From the NCBI GenBank assembly GCA_022647615.1, contig JALCKZ010000001.1, positions 1,476,178 through 1,540,177 of the forward strand: a DNA stretch of 64,000 nt, given 5' to 3'. Under the pieces are notes generated by a model. That model was not told the DNA's origin and made no database searches. It was given only the letters and a program-made list of their open reading frames with translations. Source of the DNA: Bacteroidales bacterium (GTDB lineage Bacteria; Bacteroidota; Bacteroidia; Bacteroidales; UBA932). This document shows, piece by piece, positions 30,994 to 40,264 of this stretch (its first letter is position 1; each line of letters begins with the position of its first letter). Made by a program: the position numbers and the translations under genes.

Positions 30994-31407
30994 ATGGATA
31001 AAAAAGAACTGGTACTAAGCAATGATGTAAGTGAAGTCTCTAAGATAGAGAGCTTTACCGAGCAAATAGGAGAAGAGCTCAGTCTGTCTCCTGCTGTGGT
31101 TACAAGTATCAACTTAGCCTTGGAGGAGGCTATTGCGAATGTTATAATGTACGCATATCCTGCTCCTGAGAAAAATAAGATACACTTGTTTGCTGAGTTA
31201 GAAAATAATGAACTTATGTTCCTTTTGACTGATACGGGCGTGCCTTTTGATCCCACCAAGGATGCAAAAAATCCAGATATCACCGCCTCAGTTGAAGACC
31301 GTCCTATTGGAGGGCTTGGAATTATGTTGGTAAAGAAAATCATGAATGAAGTTTCATATCAGCGTATTAACGGAGAGAATCAATTAACACTTAAGAAAAA
31401 AATATAA
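30994..31407 (+). CDS. RsbW-type anti-sigma factor / serine kinase
   Basis: 137-residue GHKL ATPase of the RsbW/SpoIIAB type. All the nucleotide-binding motifs are present: N-box LALEEAIANVIMYAYP, G1 DTGVPFDP and G2 RPIGGLGIMLVKKIM. These proteins phosphorylate a STAS partner and, in other systems, hold a sigma factor. No sigma factor gene lies in the window, so its second client is unknown; the degenerate tails of the MATE proteins look like paralogs of this fold. It is 7 bases after phosphatase 1. Confidence 0.93.
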   Translation: MDKKELVLSNDVSEVSKIESFTEQIGEELSLSPAVVTSINLALEEAIANVIMYAYPAPEKNKIHLFAELENNELMFLLTDTGVPFDPTKDAKNPDITASVEDRPIGGLGIMLVKKIMNEVSYQRINGENQLTLKKKI

Positions 31408-31419
31408 AAACATATAAGC

Positions 31420-31725
31420 ATGAAAACAACAATTACAGAAGATGCGGGAAAATACCTAGTAGCATTAGATGGACGTCTTGATACTGCTTGTGCCCCGGAT
31501 GTTGAAAATGAATTACGCCCGTTATTAGAAGTCCAGAATACAGATATTTGCGTGGATTGCAAAGACCTGGCATATATCAGCAGCTCCGGCCTGCGTCTTT
31601 TCATGAGTCTCCAGAAGGCATGTACAAAGAATAATACCAAGCTTACTCTAAAAGCTATGAGACCGGAAATTAAAGAGGTATTTGAGATGACCGGTTTTAC
31701 TTTGATATTCACTATAATAGACTAA
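31420..31725 (+). CDS. STAS domain anti-anti-sigma factor
   Basis: 101-residue SpoIIAA/RsbV-type STAS protein. The phosphorylatable serine is in the run S54-S56 (LAYISSSGLRLF), exactly where the family has it. Dephosphorylated by the flanking PP2C enzymes and phosphorylated by the RsbW-type kinase, it would be the pivot of the switch. Its spacing to the neighbours (12 and 2 bases) indicates one transcript. Confidence 0.95.
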   Translation: MKTTITEDAGKYLVALDGRLDTACAPDVENELRPLLEVQNTDICVDCKDLAYISSSGLRLFMSLQKACTKNNTKLTLKAMRPEIKEVFEMTGFTLIFTIID

Positions 31726-31727
31726 AG

Positions 31728-33665
31728 TTGGCATTATTTAGATTTCACTCTTTTGCGCAGCGGCTGAGCACTTTTGTATCAGTAACTGTAATTGTAGTTT
31801 TTACTGCAATTATGGTTGTCTATTATAATTATACGGAAGACGCTTTGCTGGACAGCACCATTAAGAGAGCAGAACCGCTGCTTCAATCGGCGGCGTTGCA
31901 GGTGGCGGGAAAAATGAGCCAGGTGGATGTTGCTCTTGCTAATAATATGTGGAAAATAAAAATGTCTGATTATAAGGACTTTAATACACTTCAAAGCGGA
32001 CTTATTAGTATTGAGCAGAATGTTCTAAAATCCAATCCAATCATAATAGGAGGCGGAATAGCCTTTATTCCTGACTATATCAAAGGACAGGGCAAATGGT
32101 ATTTCCCATATTCGATTAAGGAAAACGGAAAAATTTCAACAACAATCCTCAAAGATGAGAGTTATGATTATTTTGGAATGGACTGGTTTCTTATCCCAAT
32201 CAGGCTGAACAAGGATTACTGGTCTGAACCATATTATGATGAGGGAGGCGGCAATATCATGATGACCACTTGCGCACACATTGTAAGAGATAATGTCGGC
32301 AAGGCTATAGGCGTGATGACTGCAGATGTATCGCTGGATAGCCTTACTCAGTTTGTAGAGTCAATGAAGCCTCTGGGTCCCGACAGTTATTCATTCATGC
32401 TTAGCCGCCACGGCTATTACCTTAGCAATGTGGACCACAGCAAAATCATGAATGAAACGGTATTCATCACTGCATTTCAATCTGGCAGCAAAGATTTTGA
32501 GAAGGCCGGCCATGACATGATTGAAGGGAAATCCGGAATGGTAAAGTTTAAACAAAACAAGAAATCGTTTTACGCTTTTTATACAAACATTCCTAATGTC
32601 AGCTGGTCAATATGCACCGTAACTCCTGATAGTTACATACTTGGAGATTTAAGAAATATCACGAACAGGATTATCATCCTATTCATAATCGGCTTGCTGC
32701 TGGTCAACGTGCTGACATACAAGGTTATAGCATGGATGACAAAACCTATAGCCGGCTTCTCCAAGTCTGCCGGAGAGATAGCTGATGGAAACTTCAATAC
32801 CATACTCCCCGTAGTTAACACGGAAGACGAGCTGATGACCCTGCACAATTCCATAGATCACATGCGCCATTCTCTTCAGACGTATATAGATGAGCTTCAG
32901 GTTACTACAGCCAACAAGGAGAGAATGGAAAAAGAGCTTAGCATTGCTCATGATATACAGATGGGCATGCTGCCAAAGATTTTCCCTCCGTTCCCGGATA
33001 GGAGAGATGTGGATTTGTATGCAATACTAAAACCTGCAAAAGAGGTTGGCGGAGATTTATATGATTTCTTTGTCAGGGAGCAAAAGCTATATTTTGCAAT
33101 AGGCGATGTAAGCGGCAAGGGAGTACCCGCATCATTAATCATGGCAATTACAAGCAGCTTGTTCAGAACTCTTACACAGATAGATACGGAGCCTTCCAAT
33201 ATTATTAAAGCAATGAACTCTCCTTTGTGCGAGAACAATCCTTCCAACATGTTTGTGACTATGATAATAGGTGTCCTGGATTTAAACAGCGGTAATCTCA
33301 AAGTTTGCAATGCCGGTCATAATCCGATGATTCTGTCAAATAAAGAGGGTGTGCATTATTTGAACCTAAAGAAAAATCTTCCCGTCGGCTTGATGGGAGG
33401 GTTTGACTATAAGGCAGATTCGCTTACAATTAGTCCGGGAGACAAGCTTGTTCTTTACACAGATGGAGTGACGGAGGCGGAGAGCGAAACCAAAGAATTA
33501 TTTGGTGAGAAACGCCTTCTTGAACTTGTTGAACAGAACAGGCAGAGCGGTGTAAGAGACATTATCAATGTCTTAATGGATGGCATAGCAGGACATGTTA
33601 AGCAAGCTGTACAAAGCGATGATATAACAATCATGGATATACAGTACAAAACTTTGGAGAGCTAA
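31728..33665 (+). CDS. Cache-HAMP-PP2C (RsbU-type) serine phosphatase 2 (TTG start)
   Basis: 645 residues with the same domain order and motifs as phosphatase 1 (KEVGGDLYDFF, GDVSGKGVPASL, LVLYTDGVTEAESE). The start is TTG, 2 bases after the STAS stop; there is no in-frame ATG nearby, and the near-identical first copy begins at the homologous place. Most differences cluster in the Cache domain (~residues 75-180 and 245-290). Long stretches elsewhere, for example the HAMP region, are almost identical at the DNA level. This suggests two sensors with different ligands sharing one output, kept alike by gene conversion. Confidence 0.92.
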   Translation: MALFRFHSFAQRLSTFVSVTVIVVFTAIMVVYYNYTEDALLDSTIKRAEPLLQSAALQVAGKMSQVDVALANNMWKIKMSDYKDFNTLQSGLISIEQNVLKSNPIIIGGGIAFIPDYIKGQGKWYFPYSIKENGKISTTILKDESYDYFGMDWFLIPIRLNKDYWSEPYYDEGGGNIMMTTCAHIVRDNVGKAIGVMTADVSLDSLTQFVESMKPLGPDSYSFMLSRHGYYLSNVDHSKIMNETVFITAFQSGSKDFEKAGHDMIEGKSGMVKFKQNKKSFYAFYTNIPNVSWSICTVTPDSYILGDLRNITNRIIILFIIGLLLVNVLTYKVIAWMTKPIAGFSKSAGEIADGNFNTILPVVNTEDELMTLHNSIDHMRHSLQTYIDELQVTTANKERMEKELSIAHDIQMGMLPKIFPPFPDRRDVDLYAILKPAKEVGGDLYDFFVREQKLYFAIGDVSGKGVPASLIMAITSSLFRTLTQIDTEPSNIIKAMNSPLCENNPSNMFVTMIIGVLDLNSGNLKVCNAGHNPMILSNKEGVHYLNLKKNLPVGLMGGFDYKADSLTISPGDKLVLYTDGVTEAESETKELFGEKRLLELVEQNRQSGVRDIINVLMDGIAGHVKQAVQSDDITIMDIQYKTLES

Positions 33666-33679
33666 TATAGAAACAGATA

Positions 33680-34579
33680 TTATTTCTTATTGGATGATTT
33701 CTTAGCCGTTGCAGGTTTTGCTTGTGACGGCTTTGTTTTGCCGGCGCTTGCCTTATAAGCATTATAATATTTCATTGCCTCCGGCAGCTCTTTCTGTATC
33801 TGTGCAATACGGTTGGCATCTGAAGGGTGGTCGCTAAAGAATTCCGGAACTTTTGTCCCTGCGGCCTGCATTCTTTGCCAGAAAGGAACTGCAACTTGTG
33901 GGTCGTATCCTGCCATTGCTGCAAAGATTAATCCCATGTGGTCAGCTTCGCTTTCATCTTTTCTGGAGAAAGGCATCATTACTCCGTAGTTTGCGCCAAG
34001 GCCATATACTGCCTGAGAAACAGCTTGTGTAGCAGCAGATTGCCCGGATAAAATAACTCCCAATGCAGATGCGCCGTAATTTGTTAAAATTTGATGGCTC
34101 ATTCTTTCAGCGGAATGTTTTGCAACTGCATGCGCAATCTCGTGTCCCAATACAACTGCTAAAGCGCTTTCTGTCTGCGTAATAGGGAGCAATCCTTCAT
34201 TTACAACAATTTTTCCGCCGGGCATGCAAAATGCATTTGCCTCTTTATCTTGTACAAGATGAAATTCCCAAGCAAAATTTTTGCATTCAGATTCCAGTCC
34301 GTTTGCTTTTAAGTATTCTTCAACGGCATTAGCCAATCTTGTTCCAACCCGTACAACCATCTCTGTATTTTTCTTATCTGTAGAGACTTTTGCAGTATCC
34401 ATATATTCTTTATAGCTCTTGTTGCTTAAACTTAGCACATCTTCATCAGATACAAGCATAAGCTGCTTTCTGCCGGTTACTGCCACGGTACCGCAAGAAT
34501 TTGCAAATAGTATGGCAACTATCGCGATGGAAATTGTTTTAAATAAATTGTGTCTGTTAAATCCCTTATTTGTTTTCAT
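33680..34579 (-). CDS. M48 family metallopeptidase, lipoprotein
   Basis: About 299 residues from the ATG at 34579 (a GTG lies 6 bases upstream). The lipoprotein signal ends FANSC-G, so it is probably anchored to a membrane facing the periplasm. The zinc site HEIAHAVAKH lies in the middle and the third ligand Glu is in ESEADHMGL. This is the BepA/LoiP-like Oma1-type M48 family, acting in outer-membrane protein quality control. The C-terminal Lys/Ala/Pro-rich tail is low complexity. It converges with phosphatase 2. Confidence 0.92.
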   Translation of the reverse strand: MKTNKGFNRHNLFKTISIAIVAILFANSCGTVAVTGRKQLMLVSDEDVLSLSNKSYKEYMDTAKVSTDKKNTEMVVRVGTRLANAVEEYLKANGLESECKNFAWEFHLVQDKEANAFCMPGGKIVVNEGLLPITQTESALAVVLGHEIAHAVAKHSAERMSHQILTNYGASALGVILSGQSAATQAVSQAVYGLGANYGVMMPFSRKDESEADHMGLIFAAMAGYDPQVAVPFWQRMQAAGTKVPEFFSDHPSDANRIAQIQKELPEAMKYYNAYKASAGKTKPSQAKPATAKKSSNKK

Positions 34580-34670
34580 GACCACTTAAATTTTGCGGAA
34601 ATTTATAAAAAATATCCTTTTGATGGTCATTTTGGGCAGATTCCGTCAAGCATAATAAAAATTAAAATTA

Positions 34671-34678
34671 TACCTTTG
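34671..34678 (+). promoter_or_regulatory. -7 promoter box for small lipoprotein gene
   Basis: TACCTTTG matches TAnnTTTG, 38 bases upstream of the ATG at 34717. No good -33 TTTG is seen. Confidence 0.45.
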
Positions 34679-34716
34679 CGGCCGAAATGATGTGGTTTAC
34701 AAAATATTAAAGTTAT

Positions 34717-35169
34717 ATGAAGAGATTTTTAAACAAATTTATGATTGCATCGGTCCTTGCCGTATGCTGTTTTGCGTTTAATTCTTGTGACCCAAACGAT
34801 GACCCTTTTGATGATAATTTGTATGATTTTATTCAGGGGAAATGGGAAGAGAACATGGGAGCTCCCGGAGAGACTTTCTATATGATATCTTTTGGCTACA
34901 ATGGCACAGGTATTTATCGCCAATGTGTTGCATATAATAGTTATCAGTATACCATTACATGGGAGCAGACTTTTACTTATGATGTTGATGAAAGGAGCGG
35001 CGCTATTGACATTGTAACGTCAGACGGAGTAGAGACTCTTTGGTATGTTGATAATACAGATTCAGATTATATGGAAATGTACAAAGCTTACGGTGACCAC
35101 TTTACGTTATATCTGCATAGAAATTGGCTGTACACTTTATTTGGCGGAAAGCCGGGAGAGACTAAATAA
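34717..35169 (+). CDS. Small lipoprotein of unknown function
   Basis: 150 residues. Lipoprotein signal with lipobox (CCFAFNSC-D), then an acidic linker and a beta-rich, Tyr/Trp-rich body (for example QGKWEENMGAPGETFYMISF) that resembles the lipocalin-like domains of Bacteroidales lipoproteins. Unrecognised beyond that. The DPNDDP run after the Cys could act as a surface-export signal of the kind known for Bacteroidota lipoproteins. It stands alone between its promoter and a terminator. Confidence 0.75.
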   Translation: MKRFLNKFMIASVLAVCCFAFNSCDPNDDPFDDNLYDFIQGKWEENMGAPGETFYMISFGYNGTGIYRQCVAYNSYQYTITWEQTFTYDVDERSGAIDIVTSDGVETLWYVDNTDSDYMEMYKAYGDHFTLYLHRNWLYTLFGGKPGETK

Positions 35170-35199
35170 TCTCTATAGATAACAGGAAATTTTAAATAG

Positions 35200-35227
35200 G
35201 CGGGCATCAAAAAATGTCCGCTTTTTT
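35200..35227 (+). terminator. Intrinsic terminator after small lipoprotein gene
   Basis: Stem GCGGGCAT / ATGTCCGC (one G-U pair) with loop CAAAAA, then TTTTTT. Confidence 0.7.
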
Positions 35228-35249
35228 AGATTAAAACAAGATTAAAACA

Positions 35250-35777
35250 ATGTTTAGAGATATGGATAGACTGGAAATCATAAAAGACAAATTTTATGTT
35301 GTAAGAGGCAGCGTTGTAGATTTTGCCGGAGATGCAATAGTTAATGCTGCAAATACTTCATTATTAGGCGGCGGCGGAGTTGATGGCGCAATTCACAGAG
35401 CGGCCGGGCCTCATCTGCTGGAGGAGTGCCGCACTCTAAATGGCTGCAAGACAGGAGAAAGCAAAATTACAGGCGGCTATAATCTGGCGGCAAAATATGT
35501 GATTCATACAGTAGGTCCTGTATGGCATGGTGGTAAAAGCGGTGAACCTCAGCTGCTTGCAGGATGTTATAAAACCTCTTTGGAAATAGCGGAGAATAAG
35601 GGACTTAAAAGCATTGCGTTTCCTTGCATAAGTACCGGAGTGTACGGCTATCCTATGAAAGCGGCCTGCAAAATTGCTGCGGACACTATAAAGAATTTCT
35701 ATAACTCACATCCAGATAGCAAGTTGCAAACGTATATCTATTGCTTCAGAAATGAAGAATTTGAGGCTTTTAGCTAG
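35250..35777 (+). CDS. Macro domain protein (O-acetyl-ADP-ribose deacetylase-like)
   Basis: 175 residues, a single macro domain of the MacroD/YmdB type. Ligand-binding motifs: [24 protein letters not shown] and STGVYGYPM. It hydrolyses O-acetyl-ADP-ribose or removes ADP-ribose from proteins. The length is as expected. It converges with guaA with a gap of 7 bases. The ATG at 35250 is used; a second lies 12 bases on. Confidence 0.93.
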   Translation: MFRDMDRLEIIKDKFYVVRGSVVDFAGDAIVNAANTSLLGGGGVDGAIHRAAGPHLLEECRTLNGCKTGESKITGGYNLAAKYVIHTVGPVWHGGKSGEPQLLAGCYKTSLEIAENKGLKSIAFPCISTGVYGYPMKAACKIAADTIKNFYNSHPDSKLQTYIYCFRNEEFEAFS

Positions 35778-35784
35778 ATAATTT

Positions 35785-37527
35785 TTATTCCCACTCAATA
35801 GTTGCCGGCGGCTTTGATGAAATATCATAGCAGACGCGGTTAACGCCTTTAACCTTGTTTATGATTTCATTTGAAACTTTTGCAAGAAAATCATAGGGCA
35901 GATGCACCCAATCCGCTGTCATTCCGTCATTTGAAACAACGGCACGTAATGCAACTGTATATTCGTAAGTCCTTTCATCTCCCATTACTCCAACGCTTTT
36001 CACAGGCAGCAGAATCGTACCAGCCTGCCATACAGCGTCATACAAGGATATTTTGCAATCTTCTTTTCTCTTCCCGACAGCTTTTTCTTTTGCCATTTCT
36101 TCTGCAACAAAACCGTTTGATGCAGGCGGCAGAGTTGTCATGTATTTGCGCATCTCTCCAATATAAATAGCATCAGCTTCTTTAAGAATTTGCAGTTTCT
36201 CTTTTGTTACTTCTCCCAATACTCTGATGCCAAGTCCCGGGCCCGGGAACGGATGGCGGGATATAACTTCTCTTTTTATTCCAAGGGCGCGTCCGGTCCT
36301 GCGCACTTCATCTTTAAACAGGGAGCGCAGCGGTTCAACAATCTTCAAATTCATCTTCTCCGGAAGACCGCCAACGTTATGGTGAGATTTAATTTTTGCG
36401 GACGGACCGTTAACGGAACTTGACTCAATCACATCTGGATAGATTGTTCCCTGCGCAAGCCATTTTGCGTTCTTAATCTTCTGTGCCTCAGAATCAAACA
36501 CGTCTATGAAAGTTCCTCCTATGGCCTTCCTTTTTTTCTCCGGATCAGTCACACCCTTTAGCGCGGTCATGAATTTTTCACTGGCATCCACCCCAATCAC
36601 ATTCAATCCCATCCCGCGATATTGCTTGAGTACTTCCTCGTATTCATTCTTGCGCAGCAGTCCGTTATCCACAAAAATACAGTGCAGATTTTTTCCTATG
36701 GCCTTGTTAATGAGCACAGCGGCAACGGAAGAATCAACGCCTCCGCTAAGGCCCAGGATAACTTGGTCATTTCCTATTTTCTTTTTTAGCTCAGCGACAG
36801 TTGATTTAATAAAAGACTTTGTTGTCCAGTCTCCTTTGCACCCGCATACTCCCATCACAAAATTCTCCAGCATCTTGCCGCCATATTGAGAATGAAAAAC
36901 TTCCGGGTGAAATTGGAATGCGTATACTGCAAGCGTGTTGCACTTTGACTTTGAGCGGGAAGATTTGCATTCAACGGCAGGAACATTCATCTTATAGGCG
37001 GCGTTCTTAACTGTTGATGTGGAGGCAATTAGCTCAGCTCCTTTTGGAAGCTTTGTTATGGAATCTCCGTGGCTCATCCATACGAATGACTTTTTAGGAA
37101 TACCATTAAATATGCTGTCACCTGAATTATTGCCTTTGCCAGACTTTCCTCTTGAATTTGCAATTTTTGCGATTGTTAATTCCGCTCTGCCGTACTCTCT
37201 TGTCTGCGAAGCCTCAACATTTCCGCCGCAATTATATGCAATATATTGTGCGCCATAGCAGATTCCAAGCACAGGAATTTTTCCAAAGAAATCTGACAAA
37301 TCTATTTGCGGCGCATTCTTTTCTCTTACTGAAAACGGACTCCCGGAAAGTATGACTCCTTTTATATCTGAAGGAATTATTTTTTCTCCTGCAGATGAGC
37401 TGTCGGGAGCTAAAAAAGGGAACTTGTTAAAAGGGTGAATCTCACAGTAAACGTTTAATTCTCTGACTCTTCTGCCTATCACCTGTGTTACCTGAGAACC
37501 GAAATCAAGGATAATGATTTTGTCCAT
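35785..37527 (-). CDS. guaA: GMP synthase (glutamine-hydrolysing)
   Basis: 580 residues from the ATG at 37527, giving [21 protein letters not shown]; the longer frame is not needed. Class I glutamine amidotransferase with nucleophile in GICYGAQ and the His/Glu of [10 protein letters not shown], then the ATP pyrophosphatase with P-loop [12 protein letters not shown], then the dimerisation domain ending PPATIEWE. It makes GMP from XMP. It is ~60 residues longer than usual because of three Ser/Lys/Gly-rich inserts in the amidotransferase half (near [21 protein letters not shown] and KSSRSKSK). A -7 box TATCTTTG lies at 37552-37559 on the minus strand. Confidence 0.95.
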   Translation of the reverse strand: MDKIIILDFGSQVTQVIGRRVRELNVYCEIHPFNKFPFLAPDSSSAGEKIIPSDIKGVILSGSPFSVREKNAPQIDLSDFFGKIPVLGICYGAQYIAYNCGGNVEASQTREYGRAELTIAKIANSRGKSGKGNNSGDSIFNGIPKKSFVWMSHGDSITKLPKGAELIASTSTVKNAAYKMNVPAVECKSSRSKSKCNTLAVYAFQFHPEVFHSQYGGKMLENFVMGVCGCKGDWTTKSFIKSTVAELKKKIGNDQVILGLSGGVDSSVAAVLINKAIGKNLHCIFVDNGLLRKNEYEEVLKQYRGMGLNVIGVDASEKFMTALKGVTDPEKKRKAIGGTFIDVFDSEAQKIKNAKWLAQGTIYPDVIESSSVNGPSAKIKSHHNVGGLPEKMNLKIVEPLRSLFKDEVRRTGRALGIKREVISRHPFPGPGLGIRVLGEVTKEKLQILKEADAIYIGEMRKYMTTLPPASNGFVAEEMAKEKAVGKRKEDCKISLYDAVWQAGTILLPVKSVGVMGDERTYEYTVALRAVVSNDGMTADWVHLPYDFLAKVSNEIINKVKGVNRVCYDISSKPPATIEWE

Positions 37528-37551
37528 TGTTAAGATTTTAAAAATTTTCTT

Positions 37552-37559
37552 CAAAGATA
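37552..37559 (-). promoter_or_regulatory. -7 promoter box for guaA
   Basis: The minus strand reads TATCTTTG (TAnnTTTG), 25 bases before the guaA ATG at 37527. Confidence 0.5.
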
Positions 37560-37583
37560 CTGCTAAAAAAAACAATATTTCTC

Positions 37584-37591
37584 TACTTTTG
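37584..37591 (+). promoter_or_regulatory. -7 promoter box for typA, very short leader
   Basis: TACTTTTG matches TAnnTTTG and is followed by CAGCCGATT and the ATG at 37601. Transcription would start only a few bases before the ATG, so the mRNA may be nearly leaderless. Confidence 0.5.
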
Positions 37592-37600
37592 CAGCCGATT

Positions 37601-39412
37601 ATGCAAAACATTAGAAATATAGCAATTATTGCTCACGTTGACCACGGCAAGACTACGCTGGTGGACAAGATGATTATGCAGGCAAAGGTTACAAGGGAGA
37701 CTGAGAAGAACGGCCAGCTGATTCTTGATAATAATGAACTTGAGCGCGAGAGGGGAATCACCATTCTTTCAAAGAATGTGAGCATTCCGTATAAAGGATA
37801 CAAAATCAACATTATAGACACTCCGGGGCATGCCGATTTTGGAGGTGAGGTTGAGAGAGTTTTAAACATGGCGGACGGTGTGCTGCTTATTGTGGATGCG
37901 TTTGAAGGGTGTATGCCTCAGACCAGATTTGTGCTGCAGAAGGCATTGGAAATGGGCAAGAAACCGCTTGTTGTAATTAATAAAATTGACAAGCAGAATT
38001 GCAAGCCGGATGAGGTTAACGAGCAGGTTTTTGATTTGATGTTTGCTCTTAATGCAACTGAGGAACAGCTTGATTTTAAGACAGTTTATGGTTGCGCAAA
38101 ACAAGGATGGATGTCTTTGGACTGGAAGAAGCCGACCACAAATCTTATCCCTTTGCTGGACTTGATTATATCTGAAATTCCCGCTCCAGAACAGGACAAT
38201 GAGGGAACTCCTCAGATGCTGATTTCCTCTTTGGAGTATTCGCCTTACGTTGGCAGAATTGCAATAGGCAGAGTTAAAAGAGGCATACTAAAAGCTAACC
38301 AGGACATCACTTTGTGCAAGAGAGACGGCAGCCAGGAGAAGCAGAGAATCAAGGACTTGATGGTATTTACAGGAATGGAGAAGACAAAGCAGGCAGAGGT
38401 AGAGAGCGGTGATATTTGCGCTGTTGTCGGCATAGAGGGATTTGAAATCGGAGATACAATTGCTGATTTTGAAAATCCTGAGGCGTTGCCTCCAATCTCT
38501 GTAGATGAGCCAACTATGAGCATGCTCTTCTGCATTAATGACTCTCCTTTTTTTGGTCGCGACGGTAAATATGTAACGTCCAGGCACTTGAAGGACAGAC
38601 TAGATAAAGAGCTGGAGAAGAATTTGGCTCTTAGGGTTAAGCCGGGAAAAACTTCAGACTCCTTTATTGTATATGGAAGAGGCGTTCTTCACTTGTCAAT
38701 TTTGATTGAGACGATGAGAAGAGAGGGGTTTGAACTTCAGATAGGGCAGCCTAAAGTTATTGATAAGAACATAAATGGCGTGCGCTGCGAACCTATTGAG
38801 CACCTGATAGTTGATGTGCCGGAGGAGATGGTTGGAAAAGCTATCGAGATTACTACAAGAAGAAAAGGCGCGCTGCTGCACATGGACCACAGAGGAGACA
38901 GAGTTCACTTGGATTTTGATATTCCTGCAAGAGGTATCATAGGACTTAGAAGCAATTTGATTACTGCTACTTCCGGTGAGGCAATCATTGCTCACAGATA
39001 TAAAGGTTATGAGCCGTACAAAGGAGAGATTGAGAAGAGAACTAACGGTTCCCTTGTAGCTTTGGAGACCGGAACTGCAGTTGCATACTCTATGTGGAAG
39101 TTGCTGGACAGAGGCAAATGGATTGTCAATCCGGGTGATGAAGTGTATGCAGGCGAGGTTGTGGGCGAGTACACAAGAGCCATGGATTTGAATGTCAATA
39201 TCTGCATTAAGAAGAAGCTTACAAACGTTAGAGCATCAGGTTCTGATGAGAAGGCCGTTCTTCCTCCTCCAATGCAGTTCACACTGGAAGAGATGCTGGA
39301 GTATATTCAGGATGATGAGCTTGTAGAGGTTACGCCAAAGCACTTGAGGATAAGGAAAATTTATCTGGACGAGAACGAGCGCAAGAGGCACCAGCAGCAG
39401 AATTCAGACTAG
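37601..39412 (+). CDS. typA: Translational GTPase TypA/BipA
   Basis: 603 residues from the ATG at 37601 ([20 protein letters not shown]); in-frame ATG codons upstream lie before the promoter and are not used. G-domain motifs: P-loop [25 protein letters not shown] and NKID. Domains II-V follow, ending in the BipA-specific C-terminal domain ([12 protein letters not shown]..). The ribosome-associated GTPase is needed under cold and other stress and for 50S assembly. Confidence 0.96.
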   Translation: MQNIRNIAIIAHVDHGKTTLVDKMIMQAKVTRETEKNGQLILDNNELERERGITILSKNVSIPYKGYKINIIDTPGHADFGGEVERVLNMADGVLLIVDAFEGCMPQTRFVLQKALEMGKKPLVVINKIDKQNCKPDEVNEQVFDLMFALNATEEQLDFKTVYGCAKQGWMSLDWKKPTTNLIPLLDLIISEIPAPEQDNEGTPQMLISSLEYSPYVGRIAIGRVKRGILKANQDITLCKRDGSQEKQRIKDLMVFTGMEKTKQAEVESGDICAVVGIEGFEIGDTIADFENPEALPPISVDEPTMSMLFCINDSPFFGRDGKYVTSRHLKDRLDKELEKNLALRVKPGKTSDSFIVYGRGVLHLSILIETMRREGFELQIGQPKVIDKNINGVRCEPIEHLIVDVPEEMVGKAIEITTRRKGALLHMDHRGDRVHLDFDIPARGIIGLRSNLITATSGEAIIAHRYKGYEPYKGEIEKRTNGSLVALETGTAVAYSMWKLLDRGKWIVNPGDEVYAGEVVGEYTRAMDLNVNICIKKKLTNVRASGSDEKAVLPPPMQFTLEEMLEYIQDDELVEVTPKHLRIRKIYLDENERKRHQQQNSD

Positions 39413-39437
39413 TTTTTGCCTTTACCGATTATTTAAG

Positions 39438-39445
39438 TATATTTG
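39438..39445 (+). promoter_or_regulatory. -7 promoter box for the DUF177-rpmF-plsX-fabH operon
   Basis: TATATTTG matches TAnnTTTG, followed by CGCCCCC, 29 bases before the ATG at 39475. Confidence 0.55.
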
Positions 39446-39474
39446 CGCCCCCAACGAATTTAAGAGGCTCGGCG

Positions 39475-40008
39475 ATGGATTATAAGATTCAGATAAGCGG
39501 ACTTGCGCAGGGAAAGCATGACTATGAATTTCCCGTAAAAGGTGATTTTTTTAGAGAGTTTGATAATTCTCAAATTAAGGATGCCAGTCTGGTTGCTAAA
39601 GTGGAATTGGATAAGGGAAGCGGCTGGATGAACGTGAGTTGCAACGTTGTCGGAACCGTGGTTACGGAGTGCGACAGATGTTTGGATGACCTTGAAATCC
39701 CGATGGATTTTACAGCTGATGTGGCCGTTAAGGCGGCAAAGCTGGGGGAGAAAACGGAGAGCACTGATGAGTTCCTGATTATTGACCCGTCAGAGGGAGA
39801 GCTTGATTTAAAGCAGTTTATATATGATTATATCTGCGTAAATCTTCCTCTTAAGAAAGTTCATGAAGAGGGGAAGTGCAATCCTAAAATGCTGAAAAAG
39901 CTGCAAGAGCTTAAAGGCAAGGAGGATGCAGCGGAGGATAAAGAGACTTATGCTCCTTTCAGCGGGCTGGACAAGCTGCTTAAAGAGGCGGGGAAGAAGA
40001 AGAAGTAA
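39475..40008 (+). CDS. DUF177 (YceD) family protein
   Basis: 177 residues of the YceD/DUF177 family, recognisable by the paired Cys block ECDRCLDDLE and the LDLKQFIYDYICVNLPLKKVH segment with a following CNPKM. The family is linked with 23S rRNA accumulation and almost always precedes rpmF, as here (64 bases away). The C-terminus is Lys-rich. Confidence 0.92.
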   Translation: MDYKIQISGLAQGKHDYEFPVKGDFFREFDNSQIKDASLVAKVELDKGSGWMNVSCNVVGTVVTECDRCLDDLEIPMDFTADVAVKAAKLGEKTESTDEFLIIDPSEGELDLKQFIYDYICVNLPLKKVHEEGKCNPKMLKKLQELKGKEDAAEDKETYAPFSGLDKLLKEAGKKKK

Positions 40009-40072
40009 ACTGTCGCGATGATTATTATTGGCGGCAAATAACTGATAATTAATTATTTAAAAATATTTTAAA

Positions 40073-40258
40073 ATGGCACATCCAAAACATAAGCTTTCTA
40101 AGCAAAGAAGAGACAAGAGAAGAACTCATGATAAGGCAGAGGTTCCAACACTTTCAACTTGTTCAAATTGCGGCGCTACAGTTATGTATCACCACGTTTG
40201 CCCTGAGTGCGGTTACTACAGGGGACGCCTTATCATCTCTAAAGAGAATGCCAAGTAA
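40073..40258 (+). CDS. rpmF: 50S ribosomal protein L32
   Basis: 61 residues. Typical MAHPKHKLSKQRRDKRRTHD start and the zinc-ribbon pairs CSNCG and CPECGYYRGR. The position between DUF177 and plsX is conserved across bacteria. All four Cys are present, so this is the zinc-binding form. Confidence 0.97.
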   Translation: MAHPKHKLSKQRRDKRRTHDKAEVPTLSTCSNCGATVMYHHVCPECGYYRGRLIISKENAK

Positions 40259-40264
40259 GGTGCA

